Assembly (NCBI RefSeq): GCF_009796805.1 | Contig: NZ_CP047029.1 | Coordinates: forward strand, 62,001-126,000 | Origin: Algibacter sp. L1A34 | GTDB lineage: Bacteria; Bacteroidota; Bacteroidia; Flavobacteriales; Flavobacteriaceae | Length of the DNA: 64,000 nt | Reading direction: 5' to 3' | Shown: positions 1 to 9,606 of the stretch, one piece after another | Numbering within the stretch: position 1 is the first letter of the stretch | Layout: each line of letters starts with the position of its first letter | The notes under the pieces: generated by a model | What the model was told of the DNA's origin: nothing | Databases searched by the model: none | The model's input: the letters and a program-made list of their open reading frames with translations, nothing else | Made by a program: the position numbers and the translations under genes

Positions 1-1933
1 ATCCATCCTTTCCGTCTTTTTGTTTAGAACGAAAAATATCTACATAATATCCAGAAGTTTCACCGGTACGTACAATACTCATCACTCTATTTTGATCGGA
101 ATTTGTACTCGGTTCATTAAAATAAACATCAGAAAAATTGATATTTGGATAATAGCCTGATTTTCTTTCCGAAGTTGGATACAATGCATTCACTTGAAAA
201 GGATAGTAACTACGCATTTTATTGTACTGTGATTTTCCATTTACAGAAACCGTATTATGTGCAGGGAATTGCGAATAATACTCACGATAATCTGGCTGAA
301 AATAACTCGATCCACGCCCCCCTTCAGGAGCTAAAACATAATTTTTACCATACAATTCCATAGCAATACCATTGGAATGGGCATGATTCCCTAAAGACCC
401 AACTTGAGAAATCATTAAACCATGTTTTGCATCCAACCCATTTCTCATAGCTACCCAACTCACTGTTGGCGCGTAAAAAGAACTCGTCATGTAATCACTC
501 TTAATTGCAGGTGCAATAGTTTCATCTAAAAGAACTGTAGAATCATGTAAAAAGTTGGAAAATGCATTTTTCTTATTTCCTTTCGTATTCTGCACTTTTT
601 CACCTTCTATTAAATATAGTAATCCAGTAAATTTTTCTTCTTGTTCTCTATTATTAAACTGCTGTGCATTACTAATTAAATCGTAATACGGGTTAGATTT
701 CAACGGTCCATAATGCGAATCACCAAAAGCAACAATGTTATTATTAGGATATAAATACTGAGGCATAACCGCCACAGCTTCTGGAATTACTGGCATAAAT
801 TGCATAATATCTACACCCAATGAGTTTTGAACAACTCTTGCCAAATGCGTGTACCCTTCGGCCACGCTTAAAGCATAACTTGAACTCTCATTCCAAACAC
901 CATTTTTTTGATCGTAACCATAATCTAAAACATCTTTAACAGACCATTGTCGAACTTCCGATTCGTTAAATACACGGTTTAAATAATACTGACAGCCTTT
1001 GCCGTCGTCGTACATTTTATCTTCATCTAAAACCAACGCAATTTGAATTACAAAATTGGCTTGATGTAGATTCCAGTTATTATCTGCTACACCATTTTTT
1101 ATAATTATTTCTGCTAATTTCTTTAAAGATGTGGCATAAATTTGATTTTCCTTTTTATGTTTTTTTTGAATATAATCATAAAGAAAATCGTAACACTCAG
1201 CCAATTCATCTACAATATTTTCTTTAATAACTTGAAAAGAAGTTAGTCCAATTATATTTTGAACATTTCCTTTTTTCATGTCTATAGGTTCGTTTCTATA
1301 ATACAAACCCTGCATATACACATCGAACAAATGTGCTGCTAATTTTGCGTAATCGGCATCACCTTCAACATAATAAACCAACGCTGCATCACGAGCAATT
1401 CTCATAATATTTTCGTTAGTATTTTCTATTATTCTTCCTGTTTTAGCTGGATTTACCCACTCCCATTTATCTGTTTTTTTATTCTGAAGAAATAAACCAC
1501 GCGAATCTTCTAAATATGGCTTTGCATCTTTTAAACTTGGTATTTTATAATTTGTAACATAATCTCGTTGCCCTGTAAAACGTACCGTTGGCACAGGCGC
1601 ATAACCTTTGGCATGATCGTAAAACTCCCCTTTCACAAAAATATCTGTAGCATGAGATTTCCAATACATTTGATATCTTGATGATAACCATTCGGGTTCA
1701 GTTTTATACTGCTCGACGTATTTTGAAATTTTACTTTTTATAGCTTTATAAGATTGCTGAACATCATTTGAAGTTTCTATTTTTTGAAGAATATCTTCTT
1801 TAGAAACTTTAGACGATATTAAACGCGAATGTACTCGTTCAATATTCTTAGGAAATACAAATTGAGCATAAGTCAACTTTCCAAAAAACAAACTAAAAGT
1901 AATTAAAAAAACTATTTTCTTCATCCTTTTCAT
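1..1933 (-). CDS. Heparinase II/III-type polysaccharide lyase, partial (3' end beyond left edge)
   Basis: The frame is open for 644 codons from the left edge to an ATG at 1933. The protein starts with a signal peptide (about residues 1-23, ending TYAQ), followed by a long alpha-helical toroid-like region. The last part resembles the heparinase II/III beta-sandwich: HAHSNGIAMELYG near residue 514 and AHNTVSVNGKSQY near residue 555, matching the family pattern of a His-rich strand and an AHNTV strand. Such lyases cut uronic-acid polysaccharides by beta-elimination in the periplasm or outside the cell, leaving a 4,5-unsaturated uronate, which is the substrate of the GH88 enzyme in the same locus. 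An AGGAG lies just before the ATG at 1933; an in-frame ATG at 1924 has better spacing to it and is an alternative start. Only 5 bp separate it from the sulfatase gene, so co-transcription is likely. The exact PL family and substrate cannot be fixed. Confidence 0.85.
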   Translation of the reverse strand, partial: MKRMKKIVFLITFSLFFGKLTYAQFVFPKNIERVHSRLISSKVSKEDILQKIETSNDVQQSYKAIKSKISKYVEQYKTEPEWLSSRYQMYWKSHATDIFVKGEFYDHAKGYAPVPTVRFTGQRDYVTNYKIPSLKDAKPYLEDSRGLFLQNKKTDKWEWVNPAKTGRIIENTNENIMRIARDAALVYYVEGDADYAKLAAHLFDVYMQGLYYRNEPIDMKKGNVQNIIGLTSFQVIKENIVDELAECYDFLYDYIQKKHKKENQIYATSLKKLAEIIIKNGVADNNWNLHQANFVIQIALVLDEDKMYDDGKGCQYYLNRVFNESEVRQWSVKDVLDYGYDQKNGVWNESSSYALSVAEGYTHLARVVQNSLGVDIMQFMPVIPEAVAVMPQYLYPNNNIVAFGDSHYGPLKSNPYYDLISNAQQFNNREQEEKFTGLLYLIEGEKVQNTKGNKKNAFSNFLHDSTVLLDETIAPAIKSDYMTSSFYAPTVSWVAMRNGLDAKHGLMISQVGSLGNHAHSNGIAMELYGKNYVLAPEGGRGSSYFQPDYREYYSQFPAHNTVSVNGKSQYNKMRSYYPFQVNALYPTSERKSGYYPNINFSDVYFNEPSTNSDQNRVMSIVRTGETSGYYVDIFRSKQKDGKDG

Positions 1934-1938
1934 ATCTC

Positions 1939-3417
1939 CTATTCATTACGCACCCAAATATGGCTTCCGTCTAAAAGTTTTTTATATTGAATTTCGAATT
2001 CCGCTTTTATCTTCTTAAAAACTTCTGGTTCTTTTAAAGCTAAATTTTCAGATTCACTGATGTCGTTTTTCAAATTAAACAATACAAAGTCGGTCAATTT
2101 TGCACTTTTTACAAACTCTTCATTTCCATCGTATAGATTATGAATATGTGGTAATTCTTCATTGTTAACATCTAAGCGCCCCATAATTTTCCAATCGCCA
2201 CTTCTCATAGCCACTCGGCGTTCGTTAATAGCATCATAAAAAGCCCAAATCAACGGTTTTTCACGTGTTAATTTACCCGAATCTAAAAAGCTTTTAATGG
2301 ATTGACCGTCCAAAGTGCGTTTTGGCAATTCGGCTCCCGCCAATTCAGCAAATGTTGGTAGAAAATCTAATGCTGAAACCACTTGATCCGAGGTTCCTGA
2401 AAAGGTTTCTTTCCCCATCCAATTTACAATACACGGTACTCTAAAACCAGCTTCGTTAGTCCATAACTTCATCCCTTTTAAGGCACCTGGTGTACCATAA
2501 GAATGCTTGGCTCTACTATAACGCATAAAGGTTTCTGGCCCATTATCGGAAGTGAAAATGATTAATGTATTCTCACTATTATGTTTTTCTAAATAAGTTA
2601 CTAAACGGCCTACTGCAATATCTACATTTTCAACATTAGCAAAATATTCTGCTTGCTGACGATTTTCTGCCAATGGTAAATATTTTTGAACTAAATCTTC
2701 TGGTGAAGCAATAGGTTCGTGTGGTTCATGAAAAGCCACTTCAAGAAAAAATGGTTTATCATCTTTTTGGATTTTCAACCAATTAATAGCTTCATCAACT
2801 ACAATTTGACTACTAAAACCTTCTATCTCACCAACCTTTTCACCATTACGAATAAAATTATTCGGGTTATGATGGCTAGGCGCTGCATTGTTATGTGTAG
2901 CAAACCAATGGTCGAAACCAAAATCATTTGGTTGAGGTTGTGCTGCATTATTAAAACGAGAATTACAATGCCATTTACCAGATAAACATGTGGCATATCC
3001 AGCAGATTTTAAAATAGCAGGAATGGTAACCTCATCGGCTTGAAGATGCACTAAATCTCGATTATCTTCACTTTTTTTATACCCCGGAATAAAATCGTAA
3101 ACACCCGCTCGGTTTGGACTTCTCCCTGTTAACAACCCAACTCTTGAAGGTGAACAAACTGGAGCTGTGGAATAAAAATTGGTGAGTTTAATTCCGGTTT
3201 TTGCCAGTTTATCCAAATTATCTGTTTTAATAATAGGATGCCCAAATGCTGCTAGATCTCCATAACCTAAATCATCACATAACATAACAACAATGTTAGG
3301 CTGTGACGATTTTTCAGTTTGAACAGTATCTTCTTTTAATAAAGAATTTTCTTTGGATTTACATGAAATGACTAATAAGACAACCACGCATACCATATAT
3401 TTTATTACTTGGATCAT
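1939..3417 (-). CDS. S1-family formylglycine-dependent sulfatase, lipoprotein
   Basis: The 492-residue protein has a lipobox ending at Cys19 and an alkaline-phosphatase-fold sulfatase domain. The metal-binding start NIVVMLCDDLGYGD (Asp48, Asp49) precedes the active-site signature C88-S-P-S-R, where the Cys is converted to formylglycine by a maturase encoded elsewhere. The following LLTGR and GKWH motifs are also typical. It would remove sulfate esters from the target polysaccharide or its oligosaccharides, probably at the periplasmic face of a membrane. It is 6 bp downstream of the esterase gene and 5 bp upstream of the lyase gene, inside one leftward operon. The S1 subfamily is not assigned, so the sulfated sugar position is unknown. 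Confidence 0.92.
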   Translation of the reverse strand: MIQVIKYMVCVVVLLVISCKSKENSLLKEDTVQTEKSSQPNIVVMLCDDLGYGDLAAFGHPIIKTDNLDKLAKTGIKLTNFYSTAPVCSPSRVGLLTGRSPNRAGVYDFIPGYKKSEDNRDLVHLQADEVTIPAILKSAGYATCLSGKWHCNSRFNNAAQPQPNDFGFDHWFATHNNAAPSHHNPNNFIRNGEKVGEIEGFSSQIVVDEAINWLKIQKDDKPFFLEVAFHEPHEPIASPEDLVQKYLPLAENRQQAEYFANVENVDIAVGRLVTYLEKHNSENTLIIFTSDNGPETFMRYSRAKHSYGTPGALKGMKLWTNEAGFRVPCIVNWMGKETFSGTSDQVVSALDFLPTFAELAGAELPKRTLDGQSIKSFLDSGKLTREKPLIWAFYDAINERRVAMRSGDWKIMGRLDVNNEELPHIHNLYDGNEEFVKSAKLTDFVLFNLKNDISESENLALKEPEVFKKIKAEFEIQYKKLLDGSHIWVRNE

Positions 3418-3423
3418 TTTAAT

Positions 3424-4242
3424 CTATTTTGATTTATTAAAAAAGTCGCTAAAATAAAGCATGTGGTATTTTATAGAATTACTCCAGTATTTATTGGTAT
3501 GCCCACCTGGACGTTCAATATAATCGTGTGGAATATTGCGTTCCACTAATTTATTATGAAGACGAACATTAGCGTCGTGAAAAAAATCGTCTACACCACA
3601 ATCAAATAAGAAATTTAGATTTTCACCATCTAGTAAATACACTAAATTAATTACACTGTTTTTTTTCCAGATTTCAGGATTTTCGGCATAAACACCTAAT
3701 CTTTTAGAAATATCCCAACGCAATGGAAATGGCCTAATATCGACACCTCCACTCATACTTGCTGCTACTCCCCAAATATCATTATGTTTAAAAGCCAAAT
3801 ACAATGCTCCATGGCCGCCCATACTGTAACCAGAAATGGCACGGTTTTTATTATTAGCTTTTGTATTGTACGTTTTATCAATTTTAGAAACTAATTCTTT
3901 CGAAATATAAGTTTCATACTTCATGGTTTCATCAATTGGACTATCAAAATACCAACTTGTTTTAGTACCATCAGGACACACAATAATTACATTATATTGG
4001 TCGGCATAAGCTTTAATCTTAGGAGCTTTTCCTAACCATGCTTTGTGGTCGCCTCCTGCTCCATGCAGCAAATAAACGACAGACAAAGCTTCTCCATTTT
4101 TTTTATAAGAATCGGGAGTAATTATTACATTTTTTATGTCTTTATTCATACTATTACTATGCACAACTAGCGTATCAATTTTTGACGCATAAAGCGATAA
4201 TGACAAACAAAAAACGAGTAAAAACCCAACTAACTTTTTCAT
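3424..4242 (-). CDS. Secreted alpha/beta-hydrolase esterase (esterase D / CE1-like)
   Basis: The 272-residue protein has an N-terminal signal peptide (about residues 1-20) and an alpha/beta-hydrolase domain of the putative-esterase type that includes esterase D and feruloyl or acetyl xylan esterases. The oxyanion-side motif HGAGG follows strand VVYLL near residue 60, the nucleophile elbow is GYSMGG with Ser140, and a likely catalytic His sits in PGGHTNKYW near the C terminus. It probably removes an acyl group from the polysaccharide or its fragments. It is 13 bp downstream of the transporter gene and 6 bp upstream of the sulfatase gene. The acyl group and the sugar are unknown. Confidence 0.82.
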   Translation of the reverse strand: MKKLVGFLLVFCLSLSLYASKIDTLVVHSNSMNKDIKNVIITPDSYKKNGEALSVVYLLHGAGGDHKAWLGKAPKIKAYADQYNVIIVCPDGTKTSWYFDSPIDETMKYETYISKELVSKIDKTYNTKANNKNRAISGYSMGGHGALYLAFKHNDIWGVAASMSGGVDIRPFPLRWDISKRLGVYAENPEIWKKNSVINLVYLLDGENLNFLFDCGVDDFFHDANVRLHNKLVERNIPHDYIERPGGHTNKYWSNSIKYHMLYFSDFFNKSK

Positions 4243-4255
4243 ATAAACTGATTTA

Positions 4256-5578
4256 TTATTTTTTCTTTAACATGATATCTTCTAATTCTTCTAATGTTTT
4301 CCCTTTAGTTTCTGGCATCATAAACGCAACAAATAATAATTGAAAAACCATCATTACGGCAAACACAAGAAAAACAACTCCTCCTCCAACTAGTTTTAAT
4401 AAGAAAGGAAATAATGAAGGAATAAGTGCTGCTAAAACCCAGTGGGTTGAACTACCGAAAGCTTGACCGGAGGCACGTAAATGATTCGGGAAAATTTCTG
4501 AAATAAACACCCAAATTACTGCACCTTGGCCTACTGCATGAGCTCCAATAAATAAAAACAAGAAAATTGGTACCGCCATACCTGTCCATTCTAATAAGAA
4601 AGCAGCAGCTAAAAGTCCTAATGAAACAATATACCCTACAGAACCAATATACATTAACGTTTTTCTTCCTAATTTATCAATTAAGAACACCCCTAATAAT
4701 GTAAAAACAAGATTAGTAACACCTAAGCCTATACTATTTAATAATGCTGAATTTTCTCCTAATCCTGCCTCTTCAAAAATACGTGGCGCATAATATAATA
4801 CTGCATTAATTCCTGAGAACTGGTTAAAAAAGGCTATAAAAAAGGCTAACATTAACGGAAATCTATATTTTTTAATGAAGATAGTTTCAGATTTATCACT
4901 TTTTTCTGCATGCGAATTAAACTCTCTTATTTGCTCTTCAACATCAGCCTCAGGCTCTATTATTTTTAAGACCTCTCTCGCTTCATCCTCTCTAGATTGA
5001 GATAATAACCAACGTGGGCTTTTAGGTAATTTTAAAGCGAATAAAATATATAACACTGCAGGAATAGCTTCTACACCAAGCATCCAACGCCATGCATTGT
5101 CACCAATATCACTTAATAAGTAATTAGATAGATAAGCTATCATGATACCAAAAACTATATTAAATTGGTACATAGCAACCAAACGGCCTCTATCTTTTGC
5201 TGGTGCAATTTCAGAAATATAAGCTGGAGCTGCAATAGTAGATGCACCTACTCCTAATCCTCCAATAAAGCGAGCAAAGGCAAATACATACGGATCATTC
5301 GACAAAGCCGAACCTATGGCTGAGACAGCAAATAAAACCCCAATAACTATTAGGGTATTTTTACGTCCGTATTTATTAGTTGGAATACCTCCAAAAATAG
5401 CACCTACAACAGTTCCCCAAAGTGCCATTCCCATAACTACTGCGCCATGAAAAGCTTCTGAAGACCCCCATAATGCTTGTAATTTTTTATCGGCACCAGA
5501 AATTACGACAACATCAAATCCAAATAAAAAACCTGCAAGTGCTGCGGTAATAGACCATAATAATATTTTTTTGTTCAT
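4256..5578 (-). CDS. MFS sugar:proton symporter (sugar porter family)
   Basis: The 440-residue polytopic protein has the sugar-porter signatures: GFLFGFDVVVISGA in the first helix, a loop with NKYGRKNTL, PESPRWLL-like PKSPRWLLSQ near the middle, the second-half copy DKLGRKTLM, and the C-terminal PETKGKTLEELE. Twelve membrane helices can be drawn. It should import a monosaccharide released in the periplasm across the inner membrane, as xylose, arabinose or galactose symporters do; which sugar cannot be read from sequence. Its place between the GH43-like and esterase genes fits uptake of an end product of this locus. Confidence 0.9.
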   Translation of the reverse strand: MNKKILLWSITAALAGFLFGFDVVVISGADKKLQALWGSSEAFHGAVVMGMALWGTVVGAIFGGIPTNKYGRKNTLIVIGVLFAVSAIGSALSNDPYVFAFARFIGGLGVGASTIAAPAYISEIAPAKDRGRLVAMYQFNIVFGIMIAYLSNYLLSDIGDNAWRWMLGVEAIPAVLYILFALKLPKSPRWLLSQSREDEAREVLKIIEPEADVEEQIREFNSHAEKSDKSETIFIKKYRFPLMLAFFIAFFNQFSGINAVLYYAPRIFEEAGLGENSALLNSIGLGVTNLVFTLLGVFLIDKLGRKTLMYIGSVGYIVSLGLLAAAFLLEWTGMAVPIFLFLFIGAHAVGQGAVIWVFISEIFPNHLRASGQAFGSSTHWVLAALIPSLFPFLLKLVGGGVVFLVFAVMMVFQLLFVAFMMPETKGKTLEELEDIMLKKK

Positions 5579-5617
5579 GTTATGTTTGTATTAGTTTTAT
5601 TAAAATATTTAATTGTA

Positions 5618-6706
5618 TTATTTTTTTAGAGGAATAACCATATTCCATGTTTTTGTTCCATTGCCAAAACCACCAGGACCATCCATGGTGGCGAAAAATA
5701 TATGAGTTGGTTTTCCGTCTTCAACTAAAACAAAAGGACGTTCTAACTGTCCTTGTTTAATAGTTTTTCCGTTATTCCATTTTACCATTTTAGTATATGC
5801 TCTCGGGTTATCATCTACCACCCAATGTATCCCATCTGTAGAATGTGCTAAAAGCCCATCTCCATGTCCGCCAGTAATAGCTCCACGTTGGTCTTTAGCA
5901 ATCATGTGATAGCCTTTAGCGTCTCCCCATAAATGCGGATCTTCAACTTCACCAAAGTGTTCTACTGAAAATAAAGGTTTATCACCAATTACAGTATATT
6001 CTCCATCGAAAGTAGGCGCCGTAGCTACGCCAATACTCATATCACTATGTGTAATTCCGTCTTCTTTATACGACCGGCCTTTAAATAATAAAACTACCGA
6101 GCCATCTTCTTTTATTAATGGAGAAGGATTAGATGTTAAAAAACTGTAATACGAATTTGGTTTCACTTCTAAAACAGGAGCATCTCGTCGTTTCCATGGT
6201 CCATTCGGACTCTTTGAAGTTGCTATCCCAACACGTTTTCCCCAACGGGCTGCAATACACCATTTACTAGATAAATTGAATTGATCTACATTACCTTCTG
6301 TAACATCCTCAAATGGATGGGTAGACCCCATATAATAAAGAATATAGGTATCTTTATATTTTACAATTTTTGGATTGTGACAAGATTTCCCATCCCAATA
6401 CTGCGTTCCACGATTACCTAAAGCAACATCTTTAAATTGATACGGACCATCTGCCGTTTTAGAAATAGCATGTACAATTTCCGACTGAATCATCCAACCT
6501 GGATGAAACGGTAAATATTTTGGCCAACGTGATGCATACATGTGATATAAACCATCTTCGCCTTTAATTACAGAACTTCCCCAAACCCAATAATCGTCCA
6601 TTTGTAGTCCGCCATTAATTGGTGCTTCTTCTAAATTATCGAAAATGGCATTCTGTGCATTAGTACACGCGATAACCCCAATAAATAAAAGAATAAAATA
6701 TTTCAT
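5618..6706 (-). CDS. GH43-like five-bladed beta-propeller protein, exported
   Basis: The 362-residue protein starts with a signal or lipoprotein peptide (VIAC, Cys14, or cleavage after TNAQ). The rest is built of repeating blade-like segments typical of five-bladed propeller glycosidases (GH43/GH117-type): WGSSVIKGEDGLYHMYAS, CHNPKIVKYKDTYILYYMG, SNPSPLIKEDGSVVLLFKG, and VEDPHLWGDAKGYHMIAKD. Acidic residues in the blade starts (Asp in DGLYH, Glu-Asp in VEDPHLW) are candidates for the catalytic set, but I cannot map them to a known family with confidence. It is probably a periplasmic exo-glycosidase of the locus. It lies 12 bp downstream of the fucosidase gene. Confidence 0.65.
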   Translation of the reverse strand: MKYFILLFIGVIACTNAQNAIFDNLEEAPINGGLQMDDYWVWGSSVIKGEDGLYHMYASRWPKYLPFHPGWMIQSEIVHAISKTADGPYQFKDVALGNRGTQYWDGKSCHNPKIVKYKDTYILYYMGSTHPFEDVTEGNVDQFNLSSKWCIAARWGKRVGIATSKSPNGPWKRRDAPVLEVKPNSYYSFLTSNPSPLIKEDGSVVLLFKGRSYKEDGITHSDMSIGVATAPTFDGEYTVIGDKPLFSVEHFGEVEDPHLWGDAKGYHMIAKDQRGAITGGHGDGLLAHSTDGIHWVVDDNPRAYTKMVKWNNGKTIKQGQLERPFVLVEDGKPTHIFFATMDGPGGFGNGTKTWNMVIPLKK

Positions 6707-6718
6707 CTAAAAAAGTAT

Positions 6719-8491
6719 TTAGTTTTTGTTTGGTTTTAAGGTTACATCTTTCAAGTTAATAGCATTCCATTTTCCTACTACAGGCATTATAGAAAACTGA
6801 TACTTCCCAGCTTTTTCAACTTTGAAATTACTTAAATCTGTTGTTTTAAATCGTTTAGGATTAGACCCTGTTTTTGGGATTTTAACGGTTTTAGTTTCTC
6901 CGTTAAATGTTATTGAAATTTCGGAATCTTCTACTGCAGAATACCCTAAAACCCCATTGAAACTGCCTGGTTTATCTATTTGAAAAGACCAATATACTCT
7001 AGCCGTTTCACTATCCCAATTAGAAATACAATCCCATTCCTCTTTATATAACGCGCCTGGACCTTGTAAGTTTTCATATTGCGCTCTAAATGCAGATAAG
7101 ACCGCAACTCCAGCTTCATCCTGTCCTAATGGTTTTACAGGTAAAGCATTTGGCTTTTCTTTCAGCTTTAAAACAATTACAGAAGCAATACTATCCGGTG
7201 CTTCTCCTGTTAATTTTACTTGAATACCATCGTCTACCGTTTCCGTTTTAAATGTTCTATTTTTATCAGTTAATAAATAACAAGATTCTACACTGTTTTT
7301 TAATCGGATAGGTAATGATGCGCCATCTTCCCAGTTGTAAACGTGTAAATAAAGCAAGCTTTTATCGTTAACCGTTTTCATAGTAATACGTCCCCAATCT
7401 GGCTCGGTACTCGTTGGGCTAGCTTGTGTTCCGTATATAGCTTCGGAATTTTTTGACATCCAAGCGCCAATAGCTTTCATACGTTCTACCGCCTCAGGTT
7501 TTAAAATCCCTTCACTAGTTGGACTTACATTTAATAAATAATTCCCGCCTTTACTACTTTGGTCTATCAAATTATGGATTAAAGTAGGAATCGATTTGAA
7601 TTTATTATCGTCGCTACGGTAGCCCCAACTTCCACTAACGGGTTGGCATAATTCCCAATATTTTGCTTCAGGTTGATGTCTAGGTCCGTTTCTTTCAAAA
7701 GTTTTATGATCTCCAGGATAATCATCGCCCAAACGGTCGTTTGTAATTATTCGTGGTTGTAATGCTGTTGTAATGTGGTGTAAACTATCTACTACCGATT
7801 TTGTCATTTCTCTAGGCGTATCCCACCAAAAAATAGCGATTGGGCCGTATTCTGTTAGCAATTGTTTTACTTCAGGCAATGCTTTTTCGTAAACATACGC
7901 GTCGCTACTAACACGTTTTAAATCTTTATCCCAAGTATTTCCTAAACCACCTGGATGATGCCAATCTTGAGCTTGTGAGTAATAAAACCCAAATTTTATG
8001 CCTTGAGCCTGACATTCTTTAGCTAATTCTTTTAAAACATCGCGTTTAAATGGCGTGGCATCTACAATATTATAATCGGTTGCTTTAGAATCGAACATTG
8101 AAAACCCATCATGATGTTTGGCTGTTATCACCATATATTTCATGCCAGCTTCTTTCGCTAAAGACACAAACTCTTTGGCGTTGAATTTTGTTGGATTAAA
8201 CTCGTCTGCAAATTTTTCGTATTCGACAATTGGAATCTGCCCTTTATTCATAATCCATTCGGCACTATTAGAAATTTCTTTGCCTTTATAAAACCCTGCA
8301 GGAACAGTGTAAATCCCCCAGTGAATAAACATACCAAAACGGGCTTCTTCCCACCATTGCATGCGTTCTTCATCTGATATATTTTTCGAATCGATATTCT
8401 CGTTAGTAACTATAGACTTTTCTGCTTTAGTTCCACATGCTGTTCCTAAAATAAAAACAAACAACATTGCCCAAACACCTAATTTTTTCAT
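6719..8491 (-). CDS. Alpha-L-fucosidase, GH29, lipoprotein
   Basis: With the start at 8491 the protein has 590 residues and begins MKKLGVWAMLFVFILGTACG, a clear lipoprotein signal; a longer frame to 8536 adds 15 residues with no signal-like features. The GH29 barrel is evident from WWEEARFGMFIHWGIY, ITAKHHDGFSMFDS and GFYYSQAQDWHHPGG, and the likely nucleophile Asp224 lies in IAIFWWDTP. A C-terminal beta domain of about 200 residues follows the barrel. The enzyme should release terminal alpha-L-fucose. It starts a new transcription unit: 241 bp separate it from the upstream hydrolase gene, and a promoter of the shared 60-bp design lies at 8534-8593. GH29 members can also act on related sugars, so fucose is likely but not certain. 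Confidence 0.93.
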   Translation of the reverse strand: MKKLGVWAMLFVFILGTACGTKAEKSIVTNENIDSKNISDEERMQWWEEARFGMFIHWGIYTVPAGFYKGKEISNSAEWIMNKGQIPIVEYEKFADEFNPTKFNAKEFVSLAKEAGMKYMVITAKHHDGFSMFDSKATDYNIVDATPFKRDVLKELAKECQAQGIKFGFYYSQAQDWHHPGGLGNTWDKDLKRVSSDAYVYEKALPEVKQLLTEYGPIAIFWWDTPREMTKSVVDSLHHITTALQPRIITNDRLGDDYPGDHKTFERNGPRHQPEAKYWELCQPVSGSWGYRSDDNKFKSIPTLIHNLIDQSSKGGNYLLNVSPTSEGILKPEAVERMKAIGAWMSKNSEAIYGTQASPTSTEPDWGRITMKTVNDKSLLYLHVYNWEDGASLPIRLKNSVESCYLLTDKNRTFKTETVDDGIQVKLTGEAPDSIASVIVLKLKEKPNALPVKPLGQDEAGVAVLSAFRAQYENLQGPGALYKEEWDCISNWDSETARVYWSFQIDKPGSFNGVLGYSAVEDSEISITFNGETKTVKIPKTGSNPKRFKTTDLSNFKVEKAGKYQFSIMPVVGKWNAINLKDVTLKPNKN

Positions 8492-8533
8492 CCTTGTTTT
8501 TTTATTATTTATTCTAAAAAAGTATAACATATA

Positions 8534-8593
8534 CAATAATAAAAATTATAGAGTTTTTACTGTATAAATCATGAGCCTTTCCATATAAACTAT
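8534..8593 (-). promoter_or_regulatory. Shared PUL operator-promoter before the GH29 unit
   Basis: Reading leftward: box 1 ATAGTTTAT (8585-8593), 12-bp spacer, box 2 ATGATTTAT (8564-8572), 22-bp spacer, -7 box TATTATTG (8534-8541). Boxes match the ATAAWTTAT consensus at 8 and 7 of 9 positions. The geometry is exactly that of the susC promoters. Box centres are 21 bp apart, two DNA turns, as for paired AraC-type sites (inference). Confidence 0.7.
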
Positions 8594-8732
8594 AGCTTAT
8601 TTATGCGCTATATTAATAAAATAGGCTATTAACAAATAATTGGACGATTACAAACACGAATAAAACCCCTCAATTTACATGAGAATCTGTAAACTATTTT
8701 AAGACATATTTATAGTGAAAAACGAGATTAAA

Positions 8733-9593
8733 TTAATGGCGAGTTTCCTTTAAAATAAAATCCACAATTGGTTTTGGATCTTTTAAAGAATGAGGATGAT
8801 GCCCTACTTCTGGCTTGCGAATCATGTTTAATTCCCAACCCAAACTATTTAGTCGTTGCTCTAATAACGTGCTATTTTCTACAACAGGAACCACCTTATC
8901 GGCATCACCAACAATAATTAAAATAGGCACTTTTTGAACAGCGATATATTCCATATGATTTATTGGATTTCCTGAAAATTGAGTTGCAATTTCTTCAGAA
9001 AAACCATAACTCACTAAGCAGGCTTGCCATGCTTTTTTAGAGCCATCTCCAGTACCTTGCCCAGCAGGCCAACTTTTAAAATCGCAAACCGGAGCATCTG
9101 CATAAATACAAGCTACTTTTTCGGCATTTTGGTTGGCCCAATTAAAGATAATTAAACCACCTCTACTCATACCTTCTAATACAACTTTAGGATTCAATTT
9201 ATATTTTTTTATAATGAATTTGTAAAAACCATCCCAGATTTTCATAGCCTTTGGACTTCCGAATAAATTAGCGACTTCAATATACACCACATGAAAACCT
9301 GCGTTTAAAAGTGCAATATCGGTTTGTGGCTCGTGACCCCAAAATCGGGCGCGCCAAATCCAGTTTTTACTTGCATTCGCTTTTTTAGGAAACACCACTT
9401 TATAAGCCACGCCATTTAAGGTCGCTTCCTTTATTTTAAAACCATTCCATTCCTTTTTTACGGCTTCGTTTTCTTTGGAAATATATCTAATTGAAGTTTC
9501 AATATTAACGTTTGCTTCCGCAGAAATTATTTCAGAAGGAAAACAGTAAAAACTGTAAAATAGGATAATAAGTAAACTTAAATTTCTTTTCAT
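8733..9593 (-). CDS. Exported alpha/beta hydrolase (possible carbohydrate esterase)
   Basis: The 286-residue protein has an N-terminal signal peptide (about residues 1-20) and an alpha/beta-hydrolase fold. The nucleophile elbow is EGMSRGGL with Ser143, the acid is in IIVGDADKVVP (Asp230 or Asp232), and the His is in PEVGHHPHSL (265-268). It resembles prolyl-oligopeptidase/dienelactone-hydrolase-like proteins that often act as sugar acylesterases in polysaccharide loci. It is the last gene of the GH88 unit, 13 bp after the nucleoside-hydrolase-like gene, and is followed by a 241-bp gap with a new promoter. The substrate is not known; esterase function is an inference from the fold and neighbourhood. 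Confidence 0.75.
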   Translation of the reverse strand: MKRNLSLLIILFYSFYCFPSEIISAEANVNIETSIRYISKENEAVKKEWNGFKIKEATLNGVAYKVVFPKKANASKNWIWRARFWGHEPQTDIALLNAGFHVVYIEVANLFGSPKAMKIWDGFYKFIIKKYKLNPKVVLEGMSRGGLIIFNWANQNAEKVACIYADAPVCDFKSWPAGQGTGDGSKKAWQACLVSYGFSEEIATQFSGNPINHMEYIAVQKVPILIIVGDADKVVPVVENSTLLEQRLNSLGWELNMIRKPEVGHHPHSLKDPKPIVDFILKETRH

Positions 9594-9606
9594 TTTTTAA
9601 TATAGT

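Noticed and set aside
145-363. 72-codon plus-strand ORF in the lyase gene
   Set aside because: It lies fully inside the long, well-supported lyase frame on the other strand, has no family signal and no ribosome site.
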